Of a stretch of 64,000 bases of DNA, positions 7,631 through 16,370 are shown in pieces. The notes under the pieces are model-generated. The model searched no databases and was not told the origin of the DNA. It worked only from the letters and a program-made list of their open reading frames with translations. The translations under genes were made by a program, and so were the position numbers. Location of the stretch: the NCBI RefSeq assembly GCF_022899935.1, contig NZ_JALJCJ010000003.1, positions 353,720-417,719 of the forward strand. The letters run 5' to 3'. Origin of the DNA: Shinella curvata. Lineage in GTDB: Bacteria; Pseudomonadota; Alphaproteobacteria; Rhizobiales; Rhizobiaceae. Position 1 is the stretch's first letter. Each line of letters opens with the position of its first letter.

Positions 7631-9420
7631 TGGAAAAAAACCGCAATTATTTCGTGGCGATCGCATTGTCCGTGCTGATCCTCGTCGCGTGGCAGTTCCT
7701 TTATGTGAACCCCAAGCTGGAAAAAGACCGCGCCGCGCTCGAAGCGCAGCAGGCCGCCCAGACGCAGCAGACGACGGCCGCTGACGGCACCGCGACGACC
7801 GTGAACGGCACCCTGCCCGGCGGCGCGGCGACAACCACGACGATGGAGACGCGCGAAGCCGCGCTCGCCCGGTCTGCCCGCATCGAGATCGACACGCCCT
7901 CGCTTTCCGGTTCGATCAATCTCACCGGCGCGCGCTTCGACGACCTGAGGCTCAAGGAATTCCACGAGACCGTCGACAAGACGAGCCCGATCATCACGCT
8001 GCTCAGCCCCGCCGAGACCGAACACGGCTACTTCGCCGAAATCGGCTATGTCGGCGGCGATGCGACCGGCACGGTTCCCGGTCCGCAGACCGTCTGGACG
8101 CAGACGGGCACCGGCAAGCTGACGCAGACAAGCCCCGTGACGCTTACCTTCACCAACGAGAAGGGCATCGTCTTCGTCCGAACCATCTCGGTCGACGAGC
8201 ATTACATGTTCACTGTCGCCGACAGCATCGAGAACCCAACGGACACGGCCGTTGCACTGTCGCCCTATGGCCGTGCGACGCGCTTCTTCAAGCCGAAGGA
8301 TCCCTCGGTCTACGTGCTGCACGAAGGCTTCATCGGCGTGCTCGGCGATCTCGGCCTGCACGAAGTGAAGTACTCGGCCACCGAGGAGGACACGACCGTC
8401 GCGCCCGGCAAGGCGACCGGCGGCTGGCTGGGCATCACCGACAAGTACTGGGCGACTGCGCTCGTGCCGCCCCAGGCCACCCCCTACGAGACACGCTTCT
8501 CGTACTTCACCGACGGCCGCCCGCGCTACCAGGCGGACTACCGCCAGGATGCGATCACCATCGCACCTGGCCAGAAGGCCGACGTCAAGAACCTGTTCTT
8601 CGGCGGCGCCAAGGAAGTGCCCGTCATCGACCAGTACAAGACATCCTATGCGATCCCGCAGTTCGACCTGATGATCGACTGGGGCTGGTTCTGGTTCTTC
8701 ACCAAGCCGATGTTCCAGCTGATGGACTTCATCTACCGCTATTTCGGCAATTTCGGCGTCGCGATCCTGATCACCACGATCATCGTCAAGGCCCTGTTCT
8801 TCCCGCTCGCCAACAAGCAGTACGCTTCCATGGCGAACATGAAGAAGATGCAGCCGAAGATGGAGGAGCTGAAGGCCAAGCACGGCGACGACCGCATGGC
8901 GCTGCAGCAGGCGATGATGCAGCTCTACAAGGAAGAGAAGATCAATCCGCTCGCGGGCTGCTGGCCTATCCTTCTGCAGATCCCGGTGTTCTTCGCGCTC
9001 TACAAGGTGATCTACGTCACCATCGAAATGCGCCATGCCCCGTTCTTCGGTTGGATTCACGACCTGTCCGCGCCCGATCCGACGTCGCTGTTCAATCTCT
9101 TCGGTCTTCTGCCCTACGACGTGCCGCACTTCCTGATGATCGGCGTCTGGCCGCTCATCATGGGTGTCACCATGTTCTTGCAGATGCGCATGAACCCGAC
9201 GCCGCCGGATCCGACCCAGGCGATGATCTTCACCTGGATGCCGCTGATCTTCACCTTCATGCTGGCGACCTTCCCGGCCGGCCTCGTGATCTACTGGGCC
9301 TGGAACAACACGCTCTCGATCATCCAGCAGGCGATCATCATGAAGCGCCAGGGTGTCAAGATCGAGCTCTTCGACAATCTCAAGGGATTGTTCGCCAAGA
9401 AGCCCAAACCATCGTCCTGA
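7630..9420 (+). CDS. yidC: Membrane protein insertase YidC
   Basis: A 596-residue inner-membrane insertase that integrates and folds membrane proteins with or without SecYEG. It has an N-terminal transmembrane anchor (residues about 6-21), a low-complexity Thr/Ala/Gln linker, a large periplasmic beta-domain to about residue 340, and the conserved membrane core with PIFFALYKVIYV-type helices (here IPVFFALYKVIYV) and a final ATFPAGLVIYWAWNN segment. The ATG at 7630 overlaps the rnpA stop; a GTG one codon earlier is an equivalent alternative. It is followed by a strong terminator, so the operon probably ends here. Confidence 0.98.
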   Translation: MEKNRNYFVAIALSVLILVAWQFLYVNPKLEKDRAALEAQQAAQTQQTTAADGTATTVNGTLPGGAATTTTMETREAALARSARIEIDTPSLSGSINLTGARFDDLRLKEFHETVDKTSPIITLLSPAETEHGYFAEIGYVGGDATGTVPGPQTVWTQTGTGKLTQTSPVTLTFTNEKGIVFVRTISVDEHYMFTVADSIENPTDTAVALSPYGRATRFFKPKDPSVYVLHEGFIGVLGDLGLHEVKYSATEEDTTVAPGKATGGWLGITDKYWATALVPPQATPYETRFSYFTDGRPRYQADYRQDAITIAPGQKADVKNLFFGGAKEVPVIDQYKTSYAIPQFDLMIDWGWFWFFTKPMFQLMDFIYRYFGNFGVAILITTIIVKALFFPLANKQYASMANMKKMQPKMEELKAKHGDDRMALQQAMMQLYKEEKINPLAGCWPILLQIPVFFALYKVIYVTIEMRHAPFFGWIHDLSAPDPTSLFNLFGLLPYDVPHFLMIGVWPLIMGVTMFLQMRMNPTPPDPTQAMIFTWMPLIFTFMLATFPAGLVIYWAWNNTLSIIQQAIIMKRQGVKIELFDNLKGLFAKKPKPSS

Positions 9421-9441
9421 CGATTTCAGGATTGAGACACG

Positions 9442-9472
9442 AACCCCGGCCCAGCGCCGGGGTTTTGTTTTT
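9442..9472 (+). terminator. Rho-independent terminator after yidC
   Basis: A stem AACCCCGGC / GCCGGGGTT with a five-base loop is followed by TTGTTTTT, 21 bases past the yidC stop. It closes the rpmH-rnpA-yidC unit. Confidence 0.88.
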
Positions 9473-9749
9473 GGGCTTTCCTTTGGCCGCCCCTAACGCA
9501 GCCGCACACCACACACCTCTCGCCCCCTCTGACTCCTCCTGCGGATCTATCTTCATGGCGTGCCTGTGGCGCGAATGGTCGGGTCAGGCCCGACCATGAC
9601 GGAGGCGAGCTTCCGACTGTCGAACGTCGCCCTGCTTCTCCCTCGATCTATCCGCCAAGCCCGCTTGCGACATCGCCTCGTCGCTGGCATGGAAGCGGTG
9701 CGGGCGCATCCCTGTCATGCTCGCGACAACCCCTTTTCTGTGAGCGCCC
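9473..9749. other. Intergenic region with one perfect inverted repeat
   Basis: Together with the terminator this makes a 329-base gap between yidC and the next gene. Apart from the inverted repeat at 9575-9597 I see no gene; the frames that cross it show no protein-like composition. It must contain the promoter for the downstream transporter. Confidence 0.5.
9575..9597. repeat. Perfect 9-bp inverted repeat
   Basis: ATGGTCGGG and CCCGACCAT flank a five-base loop. There is no T-run on either side, so it is not a standard terminator. It lies about 150 bases upstream of the EamA-family transporter. It could be an operator or simply an RNA hairpin. Confidence 0.6.
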
Positions 9750-10664
9750 ATGTCCTCCGCCCCTACCCTTCCGGTCACCCCCACCCTCCCGGAAAGCCGC
9801 GGCCAGGGTTTTGGCGCGGCCTTGGTGCTGGGCGCGGCCGTTGCCTGGAGCTTCGGCGGCACGCTGGCGCGTTTCCTGCATATCGAGGACGGCTGGACGG
9901 TCGTGTTCTGGCGCTCGCTCTTCGCCGCGCTGTTCCTGCTCGGCTTCATGCTGCTGCGCGACGGGCCGCGCGGCACCGTGCAACTCTTCAGGGGCATGGG
10001 GCTTGCGGGCATTGCCGTCGGCATCTGTTTTGCCACCGCCTCCACCTCCTTCATCCTGGCGCTCGCCTATACGACCGTCGCCAATGTCATGCTGATCCAG
10101 GCGGGCGTGCCGCTGATCGCGGCGCTGATGGCCTGGATGCTGTTTCGCGAGACGGTTGCCACGCACACCTGGATCGCCATTGCCGCTGTCATCGGCGGCG
10201 TCGCCATCATGGTGTCGGAATCGCTTGGCGGCGGCACCTCGATGATCGGCGATGCGCTCGCCCTCCTCATCGCCTTCGCCTTTGCCACCGCGACGATCAT
10301 CACCCGCCGCTTCGCCCATGTGCGCATGACGCCCGCCGTCTTCCTCGGCACGGTCATCGCCGGCGCGACCGCAGCAAGCCAGGCCTCCGGCTTCGCCATC
10401 ACGACGAGCGAGCTTGGCATCCTCGTCGTCTTCGGCGCGCTGAATTTCGGTCTCGGCCTCGCCCTCTTCGTCACCGGCGCCCGGCTCATCCCCTCGGCGC
10501 TCGCCGCTCTGCTCGGCACGTCCGAGACGGTATTGGCACCCTTCTGGGTGGCGCTCATCCATGGCGAAATCCCGAGCACCTACACGGTCGTCGGCGGTAT
10601 CATCGTGCTGACCGCTCTCATCTGCTATCTCGGCGTCGAGCTCTGGCGACAGCGCCGCGCTTGA
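9750..10664 (+). CDS. EamA/DMT-family transporter
   Basis: A 304-residue integral inner-membrane protein with about ten predicted hydrophobic helices in two EamA-like halves (first about residues 20-150, second about 165-295; [13 protein letters not shown] and [17 protein letters not shown] are typical EamA stretches). The drug/metabolite transporter superfamily exports amino acids, metabolites or drugs; the substrate cannot be read from sequence. It sits between yidC and engB, genes that I remember as closer neighbours in other rhizobia, so it may be an addition to the cluster. The 52-base gap to engB suggests possible co-transcription. Confidence 0.9.
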   Translation: MSSAPTLPVTPTLPESRGQGFGAALVLGAAVAWSFGGTLARFLHIEDGWTVVFWRSLFAALFLLGFMLLRDGPRGTVQLFRGMGLAGIAVGICFATASTSFILALAYTTVANVMLIQAGVPLIAALMAWMLFRETVATHTWIAIAAVIGGVAIMVSESLGGGTSMIGDALALLIAFAFATATIITRRFAHVRMTPAVFLGTVIAGATAASQASGFAITTSELGILVVFGALNFGLGLALFVTGARLIPSALAALLGTSETVLAPFWVALIHGEIPSTYTVVGGIIVLTALICYLGVELWRQRRA

Positions 10665-10716
10665 CTTTCGCGGTCAAAACCCGGAAGCCGGGGCCCTGAC
10701 AACAAAGGCCGAAGCA

Positions 10717-11370
10717 ATGACCGAGACGACCATACCGGGCGACAAGCCGCTGTTCGGCAGGCCGTGGATCTTCATCCGCGGTGTGCCGGCCATGAAATTC
10801 CTGCCGCCGGAGGGCCCGCCGGAGATCGCCTTTGCCGGCCGCTCGAATGTCGGCAAGTCGTCGCTGATCAATGCGCTGGTCGGCCACAAGGGGCTGGCGC
10901 GCACCTCCAACACGCCCGGCCGCACCCAGGAGCTCAACTATTTCGTGCCCGACGGCTTTTCCGGCGAGGAAGGTGACATGCCACCGATGGCGCTGGTCGA
11001 TATGCCGGGCTACGGCTATGCCCAGGCGCCGAAGGAGCATGTCGATGCCTGGACCAAACTGGTCTTCGACTATCTGCGCGGCCGCTCCACGCTGAAGCGC
11101 GTCTATGTGCTGATCGACAGCCGCCACGGCATCAAGAAGAACGACGAGGAGGTCTTGACCCTGCTCGACAAGGCCGCAGTCTCCTATCAGGTCGTGCTGA
11201 CCAAGACCGACAAGATCAAGGATGCCGGCGTACCGCGCCTCATCGAGGAAACCCGGCTGAAGATCGTCAAGCGGCCGGCTGCCTTCCCGGAAGTGCTCTC
11301 GACATCCTCGGAAAAGGGCCGCGGCCTCGACGAATTGCGCAACGCCATCCTGACCGCCATTGAGCGTTAA
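10717..11370 (+). CDS. engB: Ribosome biogenesis GTPase YihA/EngB
   Basis: A 217-residue GTPase acting in late 50S subunit assembly. All G motifs are visible: G1 [10 protein letters not shown] (41-50), the switch region with [13 protein letters not shown]3 DMPGYG (95-100), G4 TKTD (162-165) and G5 TSSEKG near the end. The length fits the family. It follows the EamA transporter on the same strand and converges with the fasciclin gene across a minus-strand terminator. Confidence 0.97.
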   Translation: MTETTIPGDKPLFGRPWIFIRGVPAMKFLPPEGPPEIAFAGRSNVGKSSLINALVGHKGLARTSNTPGRTQELNYFVPDGFSGEEGDMPPMALVDMPGYGYAQAPKEHVDAWTKLVFDYLRGRSTLKRVYVLIDSRHGIKKNDEEVLTLLDKAAVSYQVVLTKTDKIKDAGVPRLIEETRLKIVKRPAAFPEVLSTSSEKGRGLDELRNAILTAIER

Positions 11371-11387
11371 GAAGGGCCATACGCATG

Positions 11388-11414
11388 AAAAAGGCCGCCG
11401 GAAGACCGGCGGCC
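11388..11414 (-). terminator. Rho-independent terminator of fasciclin gene
   Basis: The stem GGCCGCCGG / CCGGCGGCC with a four-base loop is flanked on its left by AAAAA, which reads as a T-run on the minus strand. It lies about 60 bases past the fasciclin stop. On the plus strand no T-run follows, so engB probably does not use it as a strong terminator. Confidence 0.8.
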
Positions 11415-11472
11415 AGGGCTGGCAAAGGACTGGTTATCCCGCGTGGGTCCGTTAAGCGCGGGACCTTGAGGC

Positions 11473-12030
11473 TCAGGCCTTCGGCAGCAGAACCTTGTCG
11501 ATGACGTGAATGACGCCATTCGACTGCTTGACGTCGGCGATCGTCACGGTCGCGACACCGCCCGTTTCGTCGGTCAGGGTAATCTTGTCGCCGTCCATCT
11601 TGGCCGTCAGCATGCAGCCGCCGACCGTCTTGACCGGATGCGCACCGCCATCGTCCTTGATCATCTTGCCGATCGCATCCGACATCGCATCGGCCGCCAC
11701 GACATGGCAGGTCAGTACCTTGGTGAGCTGGTCCTTGTTTTCCGGCTTAAGCAGCGTATCGACCGTACCGGCCGGCAACGCCTCGAAGGCTTCGTTGGTC
11801 GGCGCGAAGACCGTGAACGGACCCTTGCCGGACAGCGTTTCGACGAGGCCGGCGGCCTTCACGGCGGCGACCAGCGTCGTGTGATCCTTCGAATTGACGG
11901 CGTTTTCGACGATGTTCTTTTCCGCGAACATCGGCGCACCGCCGACCATCGGGTTCTCGGCATGGGCGGCAAAGGTGCCGAGTGCGAGGACCGAAGCAAT
12001 GGCGGCGGTGCGGAGCGTGAAACGGATCAT
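11473..12030 (-). CDS. Secreted fasciclin (FAS1) domain protein
   Basis: A 185-residue protein with a clear signal peptide (MIRFTLRTAAIASVLALGTFAAHA, cleavage after AHA near 24) and one FAS1 domain (about 40-184). Typical FAS1 boxes are present: TVFAPTNEAFEALPAGT (H1 region) and GVIHVIDKVLLP (H2 box) at the end. FAS1 proteins are extracytoplasmic and mediate adhesion or matrix contacts. It lies directly downstream of the RskA/sigma pair on the same strand but is separated by a terminator, so it probably has its own promoter in 12031-12171. The ribosome-binding site is AAGGA. A regulatory target of the neighbouring sigma factor is a reasonable inference. Confidence 0.95.
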   Translation of the reverse strand: MIRFTLRTAAIASVLALGTFAAHAENPMVGGAPMFAEKNIVENAVNSKDHTTLVAAVKAAGLVETLSGKGPFTVFAPTNEAFEALPAGTVDTLLKPENKDQLTKVLTCHVVAADAMSDAIGKMIKDDGGAHPVKTVGGCMLTAKMDGDKITLTDETGGVATVTIADVKQSNGVIHVIDKVLLPKA

Positions 12031-12171
12031 GGTGGGTGGTCCTTCTTTTCGGCCCGCGGAATGCGGGTCCTCCCGATTGCGATGCCCATCAGGCGATCCT
12101 TGTGAGCAACGGGCGTTTCGGAAAAAGAGTTTCAGACCGGGCGATCTTTTTTGGAAATGTCTGGTTTCAAA

Positions 12172-12200
12172 ACAAAAAAGCCGCGCAAGGCGCGGCTTTG
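12172..12200 (-). terminator. Rho-independent terminator of sigma/anti-sigma unit
   Basis: On the minus strand AAAGCCGCG and CGCGGCTTT form a stem around a CCTTG loop followed by TTTGTTTT. It lies 18 bases after the anti-sigma stop and before the fasciclin gene, separating the two transcripts. Confidence 0.85.
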
Positions 12201-12217
12201 GGGGAGGCTATATCCCG

Positions 12218-12952
12218 TCAGTCGAAGCGGGCAGCGCCTGAGGCAATGACGGGGCCGGTCACGGCGCCCGTCGGCGACCCACCGAAGGGCTCGACGCTGA
12301 CGGCCAGCACGGCGCCCTGCACCAAACGGCCACGCATGACGGCGGGCACGGCCAGCTCTCCCTCGCCGGTCTGCGGCAGCACGCCGAGCGAGACCGGCGA
12401 CTTGCCGTCCTCGACGAGCCACAGCTCGAGCGACTTTTCCTTCTCCTTGCCGGCCGCGACGGGCGTGATGCGCAGCGCGCCATTGGCCTCGTCGTAGCGG
12501 GCAACGAGATTAATCGTCGCGTTCTCGCCTGCGAGATCCGCCACCAGCCGGCCACCGCTCATCGGGCGCGGCGCCAACAGCGTGCTCATCGACAGCGCAA
12601 GGCCGATGGACGTCACCAGCGAGGCAAGGGCGAGCGAGCGCCACAACGCCAGCGAATTCCAGAACCCGCCGGCCACCTTGCCGGAGAAGGCCGCATCTGG
12701 CGGCGCAGCACCCAGGATACGCTGCTCGATGGCGGAATAGGCGCGCGGCGGCGGTTGCAGCGCCTCGTAATCGTCGTTGAAGGTCGAGAGGTTTTCTTCC
12801 CAGCGGTTCACCATGGCGGCAAACTGGCGGTCCTTCGCAAGCCGCGCCTCTACGTTGCGGCGGTCTTCGGCCGAAAGCACCCCGAGCACATATTCGCCGG
12901 CGATCACCTCGTCGCGGCGGGGGTCTCTCATCTCTTTGTCGGGCGCCGTCAT
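12218..12952 (-). CDS. RskA-type anti-sigma factor
   Basis: A membrane-anchored anti-sigma factor of 244 residues from the ATG at 12952, which overlaps the sigma-factor stop as ATGA; an ATG four codons upstream (12964) is also possible. The cytoplasmic N-terminus carries the anti-sigma zinc-finger-like helix region (EVIAGEYVLGVLSAEDRR), without the usual His/Cys zinc ligands. A single transmembrane helix follows at about 105-125 (SLALASLVTSIGLALSMSTLL), then an extracytoplasmic RskA domain with ELWLVEDGKSPVSLGVL. It should hold the adjacent sigma factor inactive until a signal causes proteolysis, as known for RskA of mycobacteria. Confidence 0.92.
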   Translation of the reverse strand: MTAPDKEMRDPRRDEVIAGEYVLGVLSAEDRRNVEARLAKDRQFAAMVNRWEENLSTFNDDYEALQPPPRAYSAIEQRILGAAPPDAAFSGKVAGGFWNSLALWRSLALASLVTSIGLALSMSTLLAPRPMSGGRLVADLAGENATINLVARYDEANGALRITPVAAGKEKEKSLELWLVEDGKSPVSLGVLPQTGEGELAVPAVMRGRLVQGAVLAVSVEPFGGSPTGAVTGPVIASGAARFD

Positions 12953-13488
12953 CGGCTCATGCACTCTCTCAGTTTCAGCAGGCTTCGACGAAGCCAGGTT
13001 CGCATCGTGTTCAAGGGCACGCCGTGGATTTCGGCAAGCTCTTCATAGCTCAGACCCTCTATATAGGCACGCCGAACCGCCAATGCCCGGTCGGGCTCCA
13101 GCGTTTCCATGCAACCATCGATCCGGCGGCCCTCCGACCTGAGCACGACCGCCTCCTCCGGCGTCATGAGCGGGTCGGCGATATCATAGGCTGCATCGAT
13201 ATCCGATGCCACCGGTCTTCGCGCCCTGACGAGATCGATCGCCTGATTTCGCGCAATCGCCGCAAGCCATGCCATCGGGTTGGTCTCGCTTTCCACATAG
13301 CGGTCGGCGCGCTGCCAGATTTTCACATAGACGTCCTGCAATGCCTCTTCCGCCTCGCTTCTATCCCGCAGAATACGGAGACAGATGCCGAAAAGTTTCG
13401 ACGCGCTTTTTTCATAGAGCACGGCGAACGCCTTGCGGTCCTTCAGGGACACACGGCCAATCAGATAGGATATGTCGCTGCCGACCAC
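12949..13488 (-). CDS. ECF sigma factor, SigK-like
   Basis: An ECF sigma factor of about 179 residues. The frame extends to 13575, but the GTG at 13488 has GGGAG six bases upstream and the residues before it do not look sigma-like. Region 2 is visible as [22 protein letters not shown] followed by [16 protein letters not shown], and region 4 as [24 protein letters not shown]. It is co-transcribed with the RskA-like anti-sigma factor (ATGA overlap). The pairing resembles SigK-RskA of actinobacteria, which control fasciclin-like proteins, and a fasciclin gene lies downstream here. It is divergent from argB with a 125-base gap. Confidence 0.93.
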   Translation of the reverse strand: MVGSDISYLIGRVSLKDRKAFAVLYEKSASKLFGICLRILRDRSEAEEALQDVYVKIWQRADRYVESETNPMAWLAAIARNQAIDLVRARRPVASDIDAAYDIADPLMTPEEAVVLRSEGRRIDGCMETLEPDRALAVRRAYIEGLSYEELAEIHGVPLNTMRTWLRRSLLKLRECMSR

Positions 13489-13613
13489 ATGCGGCTCCCG
13501 TTTGCTTGGGGCAAAGCCTTTTTCACGCCCTACGCAGCAATGTGGCCGGCGGATCATTCCATCGTCACAAAACATGCGTTAAACAGGCGCCCATCCAATC
13601 CGACGAGGCCGCC

Positions 13614-14501
13614 ATGTCCCTATCCGAAAGCGAAACCCAAGCCCGCCTTCTCGCCCAGGCCCTGCCCTATATGCAGCGCTACGAGAACAAGACCATCGTG
13701 GTGAAATACGGTGGCCACGCCATGGGCAATCCGGAACTGGGCAAGGCTTTCGCCAGCGATATCGCGCTTCTCAAGCAGTCGGGCGTCAACCCGATCGTCG
13801 TGCATGGCGGCGGCCCGCAGATCGGCGCAATGCTGACGAAGATGGGCATCGAATCGAAGTTCGAAGGCGGCTTGCGCGTCACCGACCAGAAGACGGTCGA
13901 GATCGTCGAGATGGTGCTCGCCGGCTCCATCAACAAGGAGATCGTCGCCCTCATCAACCAGACCGGCGAATGGGCGATCGGCCTGTGCGGCAAGGACGGC
14001 AACATGGTCTTCGCCGAGAAGGCCAAGAAGACCGTCGTCGATCCCGACAGCAATATCGAACGTATCCTCGATCTCGGTTTCGTCGGCGAGGTGGTGGAAG
14101 TCGACCGCACGCTGATCGACCTGCTCGCCAAGTCCGAGATGATCCCGGTCATCGCCCCCGTCGCACCCGGCCGCGACGGTCATACCTACAACATCAATGC
14201 CGACACCTTCGCCGGAGCCATTGCAGGTGCGCTGAACGCCACGCGCCTGCTGTTCCTGACCGACGTTCCCGGCGTGCTCGACAAGAACGGCCAGCTCATC
14301 AAGGAATTGTCGGTCGGAGAGGCCCGCGAACTCATCAAGGACGGCACGATTTCCGGCGGCATGATCCCGAAGGTCGAGACCTGCATCGACGCCATCAAGG
14401 CCGGCGTGCAGGGCGTCGTCATCCTGAACGGCAAGACCGCCCATTCCGTGCTGCTCGAAATCTTCACAGAGCACGGCGCCGGCACGCTGATCGTGCCCTG
14501 A
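13614..14501 (+). CDS. argB: Acetylglutamate kinase
   Basis: A 295-residue cytoplasmic enzyme that phosphorylates N-acetyl-L-glutamate, the second step of arginine synthesis. The start ATG at 13614 has GAGG upstream. Family motifs: [10 protein letters not shown] (about 28-37), [10 protein letters not shown], and the nucleotide-binding [13 protein letters not shown] and [10 protein letters not shown] regions near the C-terminus. In plants and many bacteria this enzyme is feedback-inhibited by arginine and can bind PII; that is family knowledge, not visible here. The homologous position next to engB in rhizobia is here split by the sigma/RskA/FAS1 module. Confidence 0.98.
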   Translation: MSLSESETQARLLAQALPYMQRYENKTIVVKYGGHAMGNPELGKAFASDIALLKQSGVNPIVVHGGGPQIGAMLTKMGIESKFEGGLRVTDQKTVEIVEMVLAGSINKEIVALINQTGEWAIGLCGKDGNMVFAEKAKKTVVDPDSNIERILDLGFVGEVVEVDRTLIDLLAKSEMIPVIAPVAPGRDGHTYNINADTFAGAIAGALNATRLLFLTDVPGVLDKNGQLIKELSVGEARELIKDGTISGGMIPKVETCIDAIKAGVQGVVILNGKTAHSVLLEIFTEHGAGTLIVP

Positions 14502-14511
14502 TACGCTCTGC

Positions 14512-14533
14512 CGGCGGCCCTGCGCCGCCGGTG
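14512..14533. terminator. Possible bidirectional terminator hairpin
   Basis: The stem CCGGCGGC / GCCGCCGG with a short loop sits in the 34-base gap between the convergent argB and transporter genes. No T-run follows on either strand, so termination here is uncertain. Confidence 0.35.
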
Positions 14534-14535
14534 TC

Positions 14536-15438
14536 CTACCAGAAGAGCAGGCCGAGGATGCCGCAGACGATCAGCAGGCATCCCACCACTTCCGTGCGGT
14601 TCACCCGCTCGTGGAACAGGAAGTAGGAGGCCATGAAGGTGAAGACGAGCTCGATCTGGCCGAGCGCGCGCACATAAGCGACCTGCTGCAGGCTCATCGC
14701 GGTAAACCAGCAGGCAGAGCCCAGCACCCCGGCAATGCCCACCAGCGCCGACGAACGCCAGCTCCGCAGCACCTGCACGATCTCTTGTTTGTCCTTCCAC
14801 AGCATCCAGACCAGCATGAAGGCCGTCTGGAAGGTGGTGACGCAGGCGAGCGTCACGGCCGCGTTCATGATCGGACCGGGACCGTCGAGCGACAGGGACG
14901 CGCTGCGATAGGCGACGGCCGAGACACCGAAGACCGCGCCCGAGGCGATACCGATCAGCGCGGTGCGGCTGGTCAGCGCCGCAAACGTGTTGCGCCAGGA
15001 GAGCGGCGCGCGGGCAATCGAGATCAGCATCACCCCGATGACGCCGACGACGATGGCGATGACGGCGCCGAAAGTGATGCGCTCGCCAAGCAGCACGAAA
15101 CCGAAGATCGCCGCCTGCACCGGCTCGGTCTTGGAATAGGCCGTGCCGACGGCGAAGTTGCGGAGCGAGAAAAGATAGACCAGCAGCATGGTCGCGAAAA
15201 TCTGCGCCAGACCGCCGATCACAGCCCAGAAGGCAAAGCTCCAGTTGAGCGTCGGAAAAGCAAGCCCCACACCCCAGTGCAGCACGACGGCATAGAGGAT
15301 CGCCAGTGGAAAGCCGTAGCCGAAGCGCACGAAGCTCGCGCCGCGCGTGCCGAGCTTGCCCTGAAGGTGTTTTTGCAAGGCCGAGCGCAGGTTCTGCAGG
15401 AAGGCGGCGGCGATGGTGATGGGGATCCAGAGTTCCAT
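14536..15438 (-). CDS. EamA/DMT-family transporter
   Basis: A 300-residue integral membrane protein starting MELWIPITIAAAFLQNLRSALQKHL, with about ten hydrophobic helices in two EamA halves and short loops. The second half ends GQIELVFTFMASYFLFHERVNRTEVVG, a common EamA C-terminal stretch. It is not a close copy of the transporter at 9750-10664, so this is a separate family member. The substrate is unknown. It is convergent with argB and divergent from the HAD phosphatase. Confidence 0.88.
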   Translation of the reverse strand: MELWIPITIAAAFLQNLRSALQKHLQGKLGTRGASFVRFGYGFPLAILYAVVLHWGVGLAFPTLNWSFAFWAVIGGLAQIFATMLLVYLFSLRNFAVGTAYSKTEPVQAAIFGFVLLGERITFGAVIAIVVGVIGVMLISIARAPLSWRNTFAALTSRTALIGIASGAVFGVSAVAYRSASLSLDGPGPIMNAAVTLACVTTFQTAFMLVWMLWKDKQEIVQVLRSWRSSALVGIAGVLGSACWFTAMSLQQVAYVRALGQIELVFTFMASYFLFHERVNRTEVVGCLLIVCGILGLLFW

Positions 15439-15540
15439 GCCTTGCCGCTAGCATGCAGGTTGCCGCAAATCCATCATCTGCATGGCCCGACCGCGAAAAT
15501 TCCGTTTTCCTCGACGATCCTCCGTGCCATAAGACGCCCT

Positions 15541-16236
15541 ATGAGCGATCTTCCGAACAAAGCCGATTTTTCCGCCGTGCGTGACTGGGTTTTCGACCTC
15601 GACAACACGCTGTATCCGCACCACGTCGATCTTTTCGCCCAGATCGACCAGAACATGACGGGTTACGTCTCGGCTCTGCTCGGCCTGTCGCGCGAGGATG
15701 CACGCGCGCTTCAGAAGCAATATTATTACGATCACGGCACGACGCTGAACGGCCTGATGATCCACCACAAGATCGATCCGGCCGACTTCCTGGAAAAGGC
15801 GCATGCCATCAATTACGGCGTGCTGTCGCCAGATCTGCCGCTCGGCGAGGCGATCCAGGCGCTGCCCGGTCGCAAGTTCATCTTCACCAATGGCAGTGTG
15901 AAACACGCCGAAATGGCAGCGAAGGCGCTCGGCATCTTCCACCATTTCGACGATGTCTTCGATATCGTGGCGGCCGAATATGTGCCGAAGCCGGCAGGCG
16001 CGACCTATGACAAGTTCATGGCTTTGCACCGGGTCGATACCCGCCACGCCGTCATGTTCGAGGACCTGCCGCGCAACCTCGTCGTGCCGAAGACGCTCGG
16101 CATGAAAACCGTGCTACTCGTGCCGCAGGACGACAACCACGAATTCGTCGATGCCTGGGAAAAGCGGACCGACGGAGACCAGCATATCGACTATGCGACC
16201 TCCAACCTCACGGCCTTCCTCAACGCGCTTCTCTAA
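15541..16236 (+). CDS. HAD-family pyrimidine 5'-nucleotidase
   Basis: A 231-residue cytoplasmic HAD phosphatase of the SDT1/phosphoglycolate-like subgroup. Motif I is WVFDLDNTLYP (nucleophile Asp near residue 19), motif II is FIFTNGS, motif III contains the Lys of VPKPAG, and motif IV is VMFEDLPRNL. In related proteins this fold dephosphorylates UMP/CMP or similar small phosphates; the exact substrate is inferred only from family resemblance. The ATG at 15541 is the first start after the divergent transporter gene. Confidence 0.9.
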   Translation: MSDLPNKADFSAVRDWVFDLDNTLYPHHVDLFAQIDQNMTGYVSALLGLSREDARALQKQYYYDHGTTLNGLMIHHKIDPADFLEKAHAINYGVLSPDLPLGEAIQALPGRKFIFTNGSVKHAEMAAKALGIFHHFDDVFDIVAAEYVPKPAGATYDKFMALHRVDTRHAVMFEDLPRNLVVPKTLGMKTVLLVPQDDNHEFVDAWEKRTDGDQHIDYATSNLTAFLNALL

Positions 16237-16266
16237 TTAAGCCCGACACATTCCGGACACGTAAAA

Positions 16267-16288
16267 AACCCTTTTCGACCAAAGGGTT
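16267..16288 (-). terminator. Terminator-like hairpin with no gene on its strand
   Basis: AACCCTTT and AAAGGGTT flank a six-base loop, and the run of A at 16263-16268 reads as a T-run on the minus strand. It lies between two plus-strand genes, with no annotated minus-strand gene feeding into it. On the plus strand it would be a hairpin without a T-run after the HAD gene. Confidence 0.5.
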
Positions 16289-16370
16289 GAATTACCAATT
16301 TGTAACTGGCCCCAGCCGGCGTTCCCTCTATCCTGTCTTTCAAGGGACATGATGGATGAAAGGAACGACC

